From contig OY986975.1 of assembly GCA_963920575.1 (NCBI GenBank), positions 1,258,650-1,322,649 on the forward strand: a stretch of DNA of 64,000 bases. Reading direction: 5' to 3'. Shown piece after piece: positions 22,167 to 34,750 of the stretch. The position numbers were made by a program, and so were the translations under genes. Source of the DNA: Narthecium ossifragum (taxonomy: Eukaryota > Streptophyta > Magnoliopsida > Dioscoreales > Nartheciaceae). The stretch's first letter is position 1. Each line of letters starts with the position of its first letter. The notes under the pieces were generated by a model, which worked only from the letters and a program-made list of their open reading frames with translations, was not told the DNA's origin and ran no database searches.

Positions 22167-25100
22167 ATGCCAGGGAGTAGGGCTAGCTATCCAGTGTTGG
22201 GTCAGGGTACCGCACGCGATCAGCGCGCTGCCCGACGGGCCTTAGGGGCCAACACAGCCGTGCCCCGTGTACCTGCACGAGAGCCAGAGCCGAGGATTGA
22301 GGTCGTGGTGGAGGAGGATGCTTCGTTCATCGCCGAGGAGGTCTCTCCTCCACTCGACCAGCGTGCTGTTGCGACAGCGGTGGTCGACTTCTAGAGGCTG
22401 AACCCTCCTAGGTTCAGCGGTACTGGAGGCGACCCAGCGGTGGCGGACGACTGGCTGGAGGGAGTCAGTCGCGTGCTTGACACTCTTTTCGTCCAGGATG
22501 ACCGAGTTCGGGTCAGACTTGCCGCGTTCCAGCTCGACGGGGACGCTTTGGACTGGTGGCGCTCTTTCCAGGCCGCCAGGGACGGGAGTGACCCATCGTG
22601 GGCCGTGTTTCGTTCGTCGTTTCTTGGCGCGTACTTTCCCCGCAGTGCGCGCTCGGCCCTTGTCCGTGAGTACCAGACCCTTTCTCAGGGTACTCAGTCG
22701 GTTGTTCAGTACGCGGCTAGGTTCACAAGACTTGCAAGATTTGCCGGGGCGGTGTCGGCGGATCCTCTTGCCAGAGCTGAGCAGTTTCAGTGGGGGCTTA
22801 GGCCCGAGCTCAGGCATCTGATCGCGGCTCAGTGATCTAGTACGTACTCAGAGGTGTTGGACTGCGCCTTGGCAATTGAGGCTCAATTGCAGGAGCCGGG
22901 GCCCAGGGCAGTCCAGCCTGCGTCGTCTGCGAGCACCAGTGGCGGGGTGCAGCCACCGAGAGCAGCTCAGGGCAGAGGAGGTTCGTGGAGACAGCGGAGG
23001 TACCCACGACGCCAGCAGCCGTACCAGCGTTACCCACCCCAGTACCAGCAGCAGCCCAGGCAGGGAGGCCAGCCACTTCTTCCGGCTGGGCCTCAGGGGC
23101 AGACGTCCGGAGGAGGCCAGAGCCAGCAGCTAGCGCTTGGTCCTCCTGTGTGCTTCGAGTGCCGACAGACGGGGCACTTTCGCAGAGACTGTCCGACGCT
23201 GAGGGCACAGTTCGCTCGTGGCGGAGCAGGCAGAGGTTGGCGGACACCAGGCACCGGAAGAGGCAGAGGTCGCGGCAGAGGTCGAGGCTGACCCAGAGAG
23301 GGAGTGTACGCACTTCCAGACCGCGAGTACCCAGACTTTGTTGAGCCATCCTTTCAGCCTTACCAGTACCAGCCACCCCATCAGACTCTAGCACTTCCAC
23401 CAGCTCCAGTTGACCCTCCTGTTCTCAGAGGTACCTTCCAGCTTTTCAGTTCATTCGTAGATGTTCTGATAGATTCTGGGGCGTCGCATTCCTTTGTAGC
23501 TAGCGACTGTGTGGCATCGCTAGGGCTAGAGACTGAGCCACTTGGGGTCACACTGCACTTAGACACACCCGTCGGCGGAGGGGCTCGTGTTGAGCTGATC
23601 TGCCGTTCTTGCGAGTTGGAGGTTGGGGGCCTCCGTGTCTTTCTAGACCTTCGGATGCTAGACATGGTCGGGTTCGACGTGATTCTCGGTATGGATTGGC
23701 TGACTTCGTACCGAGCCGTCATCGACTGTGGCCGTCGCAGGGTGACTGCTTGGACACCTGACGGCGCTCGTTTTGTTCTGCTGGGGGATCGCCAGTCGGC
23801 CGATTCCCTCATGTGTGCTTGTCTTCCCAGGCGCGAGGGCCAGCTGTCAGCCCTACTGGCGCGCCTTTCCTTGTTTGCTGCAGAGGGCAGTCGAGAGAGC
23901 AGTTTGCCTGCAGTGTTTTGTGAGTTTGCTGACGTCTTCCCAAATGAGCTACCGGGTCTTCCTCCTTCCAGAGCAGTAGACTTCCAGATAGATCTTGTAT
24001 CGGGTACCGGGCCGATCTCTCTGCCAGCTTTCAGGATGGCACCGACAGAGCAGAGGGAGCTGAGGGTCCAGCTGGACGGGTTGATCGGCAGAGGTTTCAT
24101 CCGTCCCAGCACGTCACCTTGGGCAGCTCATGTATTGTTCGCAAAGAAGGACGGTACGCTTCGTCTTTGCATTGATTACAGGAAGTTGAACAGGGTGACG
24201 GTGAAGAACAAGTATCCGATGCCGAGGATCGATGACTTGTTCGACCAGCTCCGAGGCTCTTCGGTCTTTTCGAAGATCGATCTCCGTACCGGCTATCACC
24301 AGTTGCGGATTCGAGATTGCGATATCCCAAAGACGGCTTTCCGTACGATGTACGGGTTGTACGACTTCACGGTGATGCCGTTCGGCTTGACGAACGCACC
24401 GGCGGCGTTCATGGATCTGATGCAGAGGGTCTTCCGACCGTACTTAGATCAGTTTGTGGTGATCTTCGTTGACGACATCATAGTCTACTCACGTACCGCG
24501 GAGGAGCACGGGCAGCATCTGAGGACAGTGTTGCAGTTGCTGAGGGGGCATTGGCTGTATGCCAAAGCCTCCAAATGTGAGTTCTGGCTTCCTGAGGTGC
24601 AGTTTCTGGAGCACGTGGTGTCAGCGGCAGGTATTTCAGTTGATCCAGCTAAGATCGAGGCAGTGCTACAGTGGCAGAGACCGGCGACAGTGTTCGAGGT
24701 CCGCAGCTTCCTCGGCTTGGCGGGTTACTACCGGAGGTTCGTGCGGGACTTCTCCAGGGTTGCAGGGCCGCTGACCAGGTTGACACAGAAGGCGGTCCCA
24801 TTTGTTTGGGACGAGGCTTGTGAGCAGGCTTTCATCCAGTTGAGGACCAGACTGACGAGTGCACTGATCCTTATAGTTCCAGAGCGAGGCGTTGGCTACA
24901 GTGTCTACTGCGACACCAGTGGGGAGAGCCTAGGCTGTGTACTTATGCAGGAGAGCCATGTGGTGGCCTATGGTTCCAGGCAGCTGAAGGCCCATGAGAA
25001 GAACTATCCGATCCACGATCTCGAGCTTGCGGCGGTTGTCTTCGCTCTGAAGACATGGCGGCACTATCTCTACGGTGAGCGGTTCTCGGTGTACTCTGAT

Positions 25101-26850
25101 CATAAGAGTTTGAAGCACGTGTTTACCCAGCGTGACCTCAACCTCAGGCAGCGGCGGTGGATGGAGCTTCTAGAGGACTACGACTTTGAGTTGCATTACC
25201 ACCCTGGTAAGGCAAACGTCGTGGCAGACGCTCTCAGCAGGCAGACCAGAGATAGTCGGGTGACCTTGGCAGCAGTGCCAGCTCGGCAGTGGCAGATGCT
25301 GGAGACGGTCAGTCAGTTTGGGCTTGACTTTGAGGACCGGGCGGCAGGTGGTTTCCTGTATGCGGTTCGCAGCATTCCAGTTCTTTTGGGCAGAGTGATC
25401 GAGGCACAGGCTGGAGACCCAGAGCTCGTGGAGACCCATGCTGCGGTCGGCACCGAGCACGCAGTTGAGGGCTGGACAGTGTCGACAGACGGTGGTCTGC
25501 TCTTCAGAGGCAGAGTTGCAGTTCCAGCAGACCCGGCGTTGCGAGAGGAGATCCTTCACGAGTTCCACCACTCCTGCTTCGCCGTTCACCCCGGGAGCAC
25601 CAAGATGTACCACGACCTTCGCCGACAGTTCTGGTGGTGCGGGATGAAGAGGTCAGTTGCTGAGTTCGTTTCCAGATGCCTCACCTGTCAGAAGGTGAAG
25701 GCAGAGCACAGACGGACCCCAGGTTTGCTACAGCCACTTCCAGTGCCAGAGTGGAAGTGAGAACATATAGCTATGGACTTCGTCACCGGACTACCCAGGA
25801 CACCAAGGAGGAATGATGCGATTTGGGTCATTGTCGATCGACTGACCAAATCGGCTCATTTCCTTCCCATGAGGACGACAGATCCAGTTGCCAGACTGAG
25901 CCAGAGGTACATTGACAAGGTGGTACGACTGCACGGCATCCCAGTGTCGATAGTGTCAGATAGAGATCCCAGATTCACTGGCAGGTTCTGGAGCAGCTTC
26001 CAGGACTCCTTGGGGACAGCACTGACGTTCAGCACAGCTTTTCACCCTCAGACAGACGGGCAGTCAGAGCGGACTATCCAGATCTTGGAGGACATGCTCA
26101 GAGCATGTGTGCTAGACGCTTGAGGTACTTGGGAGCAGCACGTGACTTTGGTGGAGTTTGCCTACAACAACAGTTTCCAAGCCAGTTTGGGTTTTGCACC
26201 CTTCGAGGCGTTGTACGGCAGACCGTGTCGCTCACCGGTGTGTTGGACTGAGGTTGGGGAGGCGTCCCTTACCGGTCCGGACATCATCAGACAGTCGTCA
26301 GAGAGGTTGGCACAGATCAGGCAGAGGCTACTGACAGCGCAGAGCAGGCAGAAGAGCTACGCAGACCGCAGGCGACGACCCCTGGAGTTCGCAGTTGGCG
26401 ACAGAGTGCTACTGAAGGTATCCCCGCGCAGAGGGTCGATCAGGTTCGGTAGCATGGGCAAGCTAGCACCGAGGTTCACTGGTCCGTTTGAGATCATCGG
26501 ACGTGTTGGAGCAGTCGCCTACCAGTTGGCTCTACCTCCGCACATGTCAGCGGTTCACCCTACCTTCCATGTATCCATGCTGAGGAAGTATGTCCCAAAT
26601 CCTTCTCACGTGATCAGACACGACGACCTTGAGGTGGAGGAGGACGCCACCTACATAGAGCAGCCAGTGCAGATCTTAGACAGACGGGATCAGGTGCTCA
26701 GAGGCAGATCGTTACCGTTGGTCATGGTCAGGTGGAGACATGGCAGTGCAGAGAGTCTGACTTGGGAGCGAGAGGATCGCATGCGTCAGGAGCTTCCCCG
26801 ATTGTTCACCTCTTCAGGTAATTCCTTGTTGTGGGCGTCGGCGCCCCTAG
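22167..26850 (+). pseudogene. Retrotransposon gag-pol, one frame with five stops
   Basis: The ATG at 22167 opens one uninterrupted phase through gag and pol. Gag contains a DALDWWRSF-type capsid motif (~22540) and a CCHC knuckle (CFECRQTGHFRRDC, ~23151-23192), followed by an Arg/Gly-rich tract. Pol has the aspartic protease DSGASHSF (~23473), reverse transcriptase with FVDD (~24466), RNase H ending around 25240, the integrase HHCC zinc region (~25560-25700), the DDE core (25773-26300) and a chromodomain (~26655-26810). In-frame stops are TAG 22392, TGA 22833, TGA 23289, TGA 25758 and TGA 26121. No frameshift was detected. Each stop could arise by a single transition. The element could move only with help in trans. 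Confidence 0.92.
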
Positions 26851-26945
26851 TTGTAGCTTTGTTTGTGCAGGTAGGCCTAGTGGTTTCTTTTCCTCCGGCT
26901 TCCACCTTGAATTTCGGGACGAAATTCTTTTTAAGGTGTTTAGGT

Positions 26946-29189
26946 TGTGAGGGCCCGTCCCTCAGACCTGGCTCGACCGTGTGGGTCGAGAGCCGGTTTT
27001 CTTTTGGTCTGGTTCCGCGTCGGGCACGATCGGGCGATCGTGTGGCGGTTTGGACCCCAGGGGCATTTTGGTAAATATGCCCCATGGTGGTCGGTTTCAC
27101 ACCTGCGTTGCACCCACGGCCTTGGATTGATGTATGTGGTTGTTTAGAACGGTTAGGTGGACCCGGGATCGGAAGATCCCAGCTCGGACGCGCTGAAGCT
27201 TGCCTTTGGGCAGCTTACGACCCTTGAGCGACCGAACGGGCTCGTGAACGGGTCGGTGGGTTTTCGACCCGTTAGATAGGTCCGGCCCGTTAGTGGCCTG
27301 GTTGGTTGGGGGCAGTTGGAGCAGTTGGCTCCACCTCAGCCTTCTCCCCTTTTTCCCCCTCTTCTTCTCTTTCTTTCCCCCGGCTCCCTTCTCTTCTCCT
27401 CCTGCCAACGCCCCTTCTTCTCCCTTCTCCCCTTCTCCTCCGGCTGGGCTAGAGCTTGGAGGGCTGAGCATTGCGGAGCGGATCTTCACGGCACGACTGG
27501 CTGGACGCGTGGAGAAGCTTCACTGCTTGCCCAGGTAGGTGTTTCTACCTCGATCCTTGGATCGGGTTCTACTAGGTTAGGTTGTATGTGTTTTTGCTGT
27601 GGAATACCTAGTAGAATGCTTGTAGCTCCTTGCATATGTGGTGTGCTTCTTTCCCTTGTGTTCTTATACCGTGAATCCAGGTTTTTGCTGGTCGTTTTCC
27701 GTATTGTCGAAGCTTCGTCGGTTTTCTTCCATCTTCCACCTAGATAGGAGATTTCAAGATTTAACCGTCAAAAATGGGATTTCTTTACATCATGGGTTTC
27801 CCCATAGTTAAATACACTTGCCTACAAAGTTTCATTGTTTTCAAACATGTTTTGATCCTTGAAAACCTAGAAATAGGATTTCTGGCATATTGCGTCGTGA
27901 GCTCGACGGTCGATCGGTGTATCGACCGTCAGGCTCGATGGTCGATCGGTGTATCGACCATCGGGCTTTAATATGCTTACTCTGGGCCTGACGGTCGACC
28001 GTCGGATAGACCGTCGTATCGTCCGTCAGGCTCTGTCGGGATTTTAGCCTCCCAGGGTCGATGCATGGATCGACCGTGGGAGTCCCTCCTTTTCGCCATT
28101 TACCTGACGGTCGACCGTCGCATCGACCGTCAGGCGCTGTTTGGTTTTGGGCTTCTCAGGGTCGATGGGTGGATCGACCGTCGCCCTTGGTTTTCTTCGC
28201 ATGGGTCTCACGGTTGATCGCCGGATCGACCGTGGCATCGTCCGTGACATCGTCCGTGACCCGTTGAACTTGGTTTTCAGGTATTTCTTGGATGGTTTTG
28301 ATGGGGGATTAATATCTAAACATGTTGGGAAGCATGTAGGGGGATTTGATGAGGTTTTCAAAGGATTTCCATTTGGTTTGAGATTTTATTCCAATGTTCT
28401 TTCCTTTTAGAAAACCTATGGTTCTACTTGCAATTAATACATGATTGATGGTAGTTAAGTGCTTAGTTAATTGCTTAGCCATTAGCTAGCTAATGAGGAA
28501 TTGTGGAACCTTAGCCTCTTGTCGGCGAGTGCCGAGGGCTATTGTATATCTGCTGAACTTATAACTGCTGATGTGACATATAGAGACATCTAGGATAGAT
28601 GTTTGCCTAGGCTCATGCATTGTATGCATTAAAGGCATTTGAGGTTAGGCGGGCGATGGTTTGAGTCGCCGATCCGAGGCTCTCGGGTAGCTAGAATCTA
28701 GCCTTGGGACCCGTGGCATCCGTTAGACTTAGGCTGGGAGACAACACTGTTGTTGTTTTCCTCCTTTCAGTGTGTCGTAGAGTAGAACCCTACTGAGCTT
28801 ATCGCTCATTCCTACCCGGGCTGCGTTTGCAGGTGCAGGCGGCAGTTCTTCGTCCGTGGAGCCGGAGGGATCTGCCTTTGGCGGCGCGAGCACATTCAGA
28901 GGCGTCTGAGGTTTTGTTGGAGGATATGACTGTTGTACCTTTTTTATATTTATATATGCATGTTGTAAACCTTTGAGGATTTTTGGGAATCTTGTATCAG
29001 ATCTGTTCCTTGGAGGATTTTTGTATCAAATATTGAACAGTACAACTTGATGTTTTATGAATTAAATATCCGCTAGCCTCTGGATTATGAATTATTTAAA
29101 TTATCCGTCTTTCCGCATTTATATCGCGCCAATTGAAGATGAATAGTGATAGGAACCCTCACGCCCCGTCCTGGATGGGTTTTCTGGGT
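26946..29189 (+). repeat. 3' LTR, truncated by 12 bp at its end
   Basis: It aligns to the 5' LTR from TGTGAGGG through TTTTCTGGGT. The final CGGGGTGTGACA of the 5' LTR is missing, and the sequence passes directly into AAACTTAATATTGG of copy B. Only GT is shared at the junction. The polypurine tract just upstream (AAGGTGTTTAGGT) is poor compared with the G-rich tract usual for this clade. Confidence 0.92.
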
Positions 29190-30020
29190 AAACTTAATAT
29201 TGGACCAATTTTACAATATTGAACTGAAATAATGAACAACATACAAAATATAGCAAAGAGAAAAGAGAAAAGAAAAAAGAAAAAATAGAAAAGAGAAGAC
29301 TGAATATCGGGCCAATATTGAACTGAAATAATGAACAACATACAATACATAACAATAAGAAAACAATGAAAATATGATAGATGGATACTAAGATTTCGAT
29401 TTCACCATAACATCCTCATTCTATGCATTGAATCAATAAAGATCTCAGTTTAATTCCAAGGGCTCGTTCTTCCGGTATGATTATCCGTTCGATCGCGGTC
29501 TTCACCAAGTACCTCCAATAACCCTAGCGAAAGAACCCATAACTAAGTGTTAACCAAGAATCCATTAAGCTCTGAAGAACAATTATGAACCAAGAAGTGT
29601 CTTAGCTTGAACCCGACTTCGACTAAATCTCATTCATTCATAGATCCTCCAAGATTATGGAATGAACCCTCGCTCAATCTCACATAAAACAATCTATAAT
29701 ACTTCTATTGGCCAGATAAAGGTATTAAAGATGTCAGTTATAATAATGAATGAAATAAGGAAAATAAACTGGTTAAATAATCATGATCCAATAATATAGA
29801 ATGATTCAGTTAGGCTACATCGGTACCTTAGCAAAGAGATTAGCTTCTCATGTTCATAAAAACAACCAAGATATTCATAAGAAAGATAAGAAAGAAAAAC
29901 CCTAGATCTTCGGGCGGTCTTCTCCCCTCTTTCCGGCCTTCAAAACTCCTCCAATAGTGCTGGCTAATCTCCCTCATAAGTCTTGGACGACTTCCTTAAA
30001 TAGGGGTAAGAAAACCCTAA

Positions 30021-30223
30021 GGGCTTGTTTGGTATGGGGTTATCCCCATTTTTAATGGGGTTATCCCCATTTCTACCCCAAACACCAAAAGTAATCATTA
30101 CGGGTTTATCCCCATTCCACCTACCACCACTCTATTTTTTCCTATCCCCATTCCTTAACCCCACTTTTTCTAACCCTATTCCTCCTTAACCCCACTTTTT
30201 CTAACCCCGAACCAAACGGGGGC
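30021..30223. mobile_element. Tourist-like MITE (203 bp)
   Basis: Ends are GGGCTTGTTTGGTATGGGGT and, inverted, GCCCCCGTTTGGTTCGGGGT. The element is flanked by TAA on both sides (30018-30020 and 30224-30226). Copy A has the empty site with one TAA at 2072-2074. A 3-bp TAA/TTA duplication with G-rich TIRs is typical of PIF/Harbinger-derived Tourist MITEs. The interior repeats ATGGGGTTATCCCCATT-like palindromes. Confidence 0.88.
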
Positions 30224-30855
30224 TAACTTTACTTCAACCTTTGGATTAAATCTGGTCCGTTCGTTTTCAGGTCGTTCGACAAGAGATCGATCTGCTTTAG
30301 GATGGAGATCGATCTTCTTTCTTTTCTCAATTTTCGTAATCTGGTTCGCCCCGGCTAAGATCGATCTCTTTAAGGAAAGGATCGATCTTCTTTCTCCGTA
30401 GACTAAGCTCCTTTCAAACCGCCCAGGTTCAGATCGATCTTTTTCAAGGAAGAGATCGATCTTTTTATAATTGATCCTCTGTCAACTCTCTGTTAGTGTC
30501 TGAGCACAAAAAGGGATCGATCTTCTTTGTCTCAGAACGATCTTCTTCTTCCGTAGCTGCTTGCCTCTGCACCTCTTATACTAAAAATAGCATATCTTCC
30601 TCTAGGAAACTCCAAATCACGAACCGTAAAATTCTCCAGAAACTAGACTTCAAGAGCTTTCCAACCATGTATAGAAGATTATCTAATTCATTCTGAGCAG
30701 GTACAGATTTGATGTTGAATATGACATATCTTTGCTTCTTTAACTCCACTTTCCTGCATATTCCAAATAACTATATGAAGCAACATATAAATATAAAAAT
30801 AGTAATAAAGATATTGATTAAGGATAATAATCTAGCAATTAAGATGGTTATAAGA

Positions 30856-31134
30856 CTATTCAGAGTGTACTTTCATGCACTCATCAAGCTGTTCCACAAA
30901 ATCAAACACCATTCCGCAAGTAGGCTCATCAACTATTTCACACATTCCCATTGTGACTTTAGTATGATTCGGCTGTAGATTAGGATTGTTTGCTTCTTTT
31001 ACTTTTGGATCTGAAGAACTTAAGGCCATAATAGATAATCTAAAACGAAAAATTGAATGAGTAATATCATAATCAAACACACAATATTTGCTTGGAGAGC
31101 ATGCAACATAAGATATCATACTTAAACTAGCCAT
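30856..31134 (-). pseudogene. Possible FAR1-type N-terminal fragment (copy B)
   Basis: Counterpart of 2704-2982 with four or so residue changes. The EPTCGMVFDFVEQLDE stretch is unchanged. The same doubts apply. Confidence 0.3.
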
Positions 31135-31834
31135 AATTTATTATGCAGTATATGCATCTAGAATACTACAATTTGTATCTTGTCATTTAGACTCAGATCA
31201 ATTTCTAGAAGTGTAAAAAAACAATGGGTGATGAGACTGTGAAGCCCCAAAAAATTAAACGAAATACGGATAAAAGCGTATCGATTTGTCTACTTTTTTT
31301 CTATCTGTATTTTAGAAGCCTAGCTAAATACTTCAATTCGTTAAATCAATGGGCGAATAGACTGTGAAGCCCCAAAAAGATTCCAAGGAATAAAAGCTTC
31401 TTACAAGGGGAAAAAATAGTGAATAAGAAAGAAACTTTAAGAGAAATGCAGGAAAGTTCAGTTGAGAGAAGCGGAGACGAGAGAAAACCTCTACTCCTCC
31501 GTCGCCTTTGGGGCTTTGGGACTTCACTGCGAGAGGGAGATGGCTATTTAAAACCGTGCTTGCTTCCCCTCAAGAGACTACGCTGGGCGACGTGTGCTGG
31601 AGGAGGGCGGCGGTGGAGGCCGGGGGGTTTGGCTGGATCAGTCCAGCCCTACATCGTGAGGGAGAGGGGGGCTGGGATATGAAATGATACCGGGATAATG
31701 GGTAGAAATTGGTATGGACTATGTAGTGCTGGTGGAGGTGAGGTTTAAATTAATAGACACATGGCAACATCTTAGAATTGCCACGTTAGGTGGGCTAAGG
31801 TCCAACGCCAGCTAAGGTTGGCTGGGAATCACTA

Positions 31835-31836
<2 letters not shown>

Positions 31837-31882
<46 letters not shown>
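31837..31882. repeat. (TA)n microsatellite, copy B
   Basis: Slightly shorter counterpart of the array at 3686-3736. Confidence 0.95.
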
Positions 31883-31883
<1 letters not shown>

Positions 31884-32173
31884 CTAGCGGGCCCCCGTGC
31901 CACCTGGCACGATAACCACCCATCCCTTAACTTCCATTATAACTTACTTGTTAACCACCCACCCCTTAACCCCCTCCTCCACTAACCCTCCCCTCCATGT
32001 AGACTCCACATACGATAAAGCCAGGGGCGGATCCAGGATTTAAAGTCCGCTCGGGCTAACACTATCCTAATGGTTTGCTTGATGGAAACTATACCAATCA
32101 CATGCTCACATGTTAATGTAATATCTCTAATGGATTTCAAAAGACCCGTTCCTATGTTTCAGTTATTGTTACT

Positions 32174-32803
32174 CTACACAAGAACAAGAGACTTCGCGAT
32201 GTGCTTGACGTCGAAAACCACCCCGAGCTGTGTCGTGACGAGGGCGATGAAGTCCAGCAGCGACTCTGGCAGGGGCGATCCGGTGATCAGCTTGATGAGA
32301 TAGCCGAGGTCGTAGAGGAAATGAAAAGTGATTCAACGCGTGTTTCTAAGGCCGCCTGCGACCACCTTCTTGACGAACATCTCGGCGAAGTCGACGGCTT
32401 TGATCCCGTCACGACGGTTCTTCTCGAAGTCAATGCCACTGCTCCGGAGCAGAGCAATGGAGGCTGGGTCGTAGGCTTCGTCGTCGTCGGCGGAGGGGTC
32501 GAAGTCGCAGAACTTGAACTGCCAAGAGTTGGCCGGGAACGGAAATAGCGTGTGGCCACTATCGTCGAAGATGGAAATGCCGAGCTGAATGAGTTTCGTG
32601 GCGTCGACGTTGGCCTTATCGGCGTACCGCTGCTCCTCCGACGCGTAACGGGGAGTCTTCCGGACCGGCCAGCCTGGGAACTCGGTGTCGATGGCGATGT
32701 ACCGGCAGGATCTCCTGAGGTTGGCATGGAAGAAGAATTTATGGAAAAATGAGAATGGAATAGTATTAAACTGTTCATGATAGATTACAAGATACATCAA
32801 CAA
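32174..32803 (-). pseudogene. CAF1/POP2 deadenylase pseudogene (copy B)
   Basis: Duplicate of the relic at 4028-4660. It keeps YIAIDTEFPGWPVRKTPRYA, closer to the family (PG after EF) than copy A, which reads PV. It loses two bases' worth of codon content near 32610 relative to A (ADKANVDA versus ADMKANIVA). The same TGA interrupts the frame near 32333, and the same C-terminal truncation is present. Confidence 0.87.
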
Positions 32804-33963
32804 TGTTTATATATGGCAATCTTTTCCCTAACATGTGATAGCATATGCTAGAAGCTCATCTAGGCATGCAAGAAGAATTTATGGAAATTGAGGATGAAAT
32901 AGTGTTCAACTGTTCGCGAAAAATTACAGGATACATCACAATCTTTATAAATAGCATTCTCCTAACTTTGGAAGCTTGGGCATCTTCACCTTCAATACAA
33001 GAAGTTATAGATGTCAAACATGAGAATCTCTCTCTCTCCCTCTCTCTAGTGCTGTGGACATGAGAATATATTCCCATATAGGGAACAAACAGCAGAAGAA
33101 TAATAAGGCATAAATGGATATGGATAACACTTATGGATAAAGGCCATGGCCTCTATAAGTACTCATGTGACACAGGGTATTCATAGCATCTCACTGCAAG
33201 AGATAGGTGAGTGGTCTTACATGAAGGTAAGAGTGGCTTTGGTAGCCAAGAATGACTTGCCTATGTCCTTAATTCTAAGGTTTCAATGGCTCAAAAAAAA
33301 GAACCCATGTTGCTGGATTTATAGGCAGTCTTCTTGGCTAATCAGAGTGGCTCTTATCTCTCATGCTAGACCTACAACTCCTTGTTATTGTCAATACATG
33401 TGCATGCATTAGGTTTTGTAGGAATCAGCCATTAGACATCTTATATGAGGACAACATGCTTCTACTTGTCCCCCAATTTTGTAATTTTGGTTTCTGTTTT
33501 GTAGCTCTACACCAGCCTTTGGGCTCAGTTTCTCAGGAATAAAAAATACTGTCATTGGTTAGTGCAATGTGCTTGATCTGCCTACATGATTGCAATTATC
33601 TTCTTTGAAAAGTTAAAGGCGAATAGTTAGCAATCATCTATAAGCTTCTTCTAGTGTTTGTGGGCTATTGAGTCCATTTTTCAATTATGAGGAGCCTTCC
33701 TATGGTTAACTAGTATTTGTTTAGCCCATCACCATCATCGACAGGGACTTTCAATGTTTTCGTTAATGGGGAAGCTTTAACTTGGCATGGGATCTCTAAA
33801 CCCATCTATGGCTTTAGTTGATTTCAGACAAATTGTGGTGAGGGAATAGACAAACTTTAGGATATTCCAAGGATATGTCTATGGTTGTAGTAAATTCGAA
33901 CCCTAAGCTTATGCTAAATTTTAAAAAAGAGAGCTTAATTAAGAAAGGATCACCTAGACCAGT

Positions 33964-34750
33964 TCATCGCATCCAGTTCAGATCATTTCTGCCATCCGCC
34001 TTGGGGTCATCTTCTCGCATCCCATAGGGCGTCCAATCAGAATTGACTTGTTTCGCAGTAGATTGTGGACCATTTGGAGTATTCAAAGTAGACAAATGTG
34101 GGCGATAGGCATATGGGTATGGCATTTGCATGGGAGGAGGCCATATCGGTGGTTGGTATGATGTTGCATGATATGTGAAATTCGAAGATGACTGCGTTTG
34201 GCTATTCATCCAAGGTGAGTCAAACTGCTTCATCCGAGCATCTACCCATTTGCTCTGTAAAGTAGAGTCATTGAGACATATGAATCCCTACCTTTGTGTC
34301 TCATCTGCAAATACCGAGGTCAGATTGACCAACTTGTCAGGTGTTATGTCAGGCAATTTATAAGCCACCGCCATACAGGTTGGAAGGGAGTAATCGCTGG
34401 ATCTTCGCATCGCCTGCTCTTTCATATCAAACTTCCTTTATAATTGTTGTGCAAGTAGACGTACCCCTTCACCCGTGCCTCCAACCATCTTCTTCTTACC
34501 TTTGTTCACAAGCTCCGGTCTTAGCCAACAGCTCTTTGTAGACCGCATGTGTTTTTTTAAGGTTCTTCCACCTCGACTTGATGTGTTTTAACTCCAGCTT
34601 TTCCACTCGCCCTTCGTTGCACTTGTCGAGTGCTCTATCCCATGCCCGTTTCGTAAAACTCCCACCAGTTCGGGCTTTCCCAAGGTGTTCTAGTCTCAAA
34701 TGCTCCAGGAGCACATAATCCTAGGCATCAGACCAATTTCCTATCCTTGA
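33964..34750 (-). pseudogene. Myb/SANT-like domain protein pseudogene (copy B)
   Basis: Duplicate of 5821-6610 with the same early TAG and frame break. The domain helix reads KHIKSRWKNLKKTHAVYKEL, as in A, and the N-terminal part has SFTKRAWDRAL where A has SFMKRAWDRAL. A further base change breaks the middle ORF here (GTGTGT-region differences near 34430). Confidence 0.66.

Larger units (their letters stand above)
19653..29189 (+). mobile_element. Ty3/gypsy chromovirus-type LTR retrotransposon (Tekay/Del-like)
   Basis: About 9.5 kb: 5' LTR 19653-21963, primer binding site 21967-21978, gag-pol 22167 to ~26850, and 3' LTR 26946-29189. The order gag, protease, reverse transcriptase, RNase H, integrase and a C-terminal chromodomain marks a Ty3/gypsy chromovirus. 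Long LTRs and the EQPVQILDRRDQVLRG-type chromodomain fit the Tekay/Del clade. It is defective because of five stop codons. It interrupts the GRF gene on the left, and its 3' LTR lacks the last 12 bp on the right, where copy B begins. No target-site duplication can therefore be seen. The LTRs look recent: few differences, mostly indels in the palindrome array. Confidence 0.93.

Noticed and set aside
22242..25613. Minus-strand ORFs opposite gag-pol (for example 23381-24112)
   Set aside because: They are shadows of the GC-rich sense frame; the sense frame has clear protease, RT and integrase motifs.
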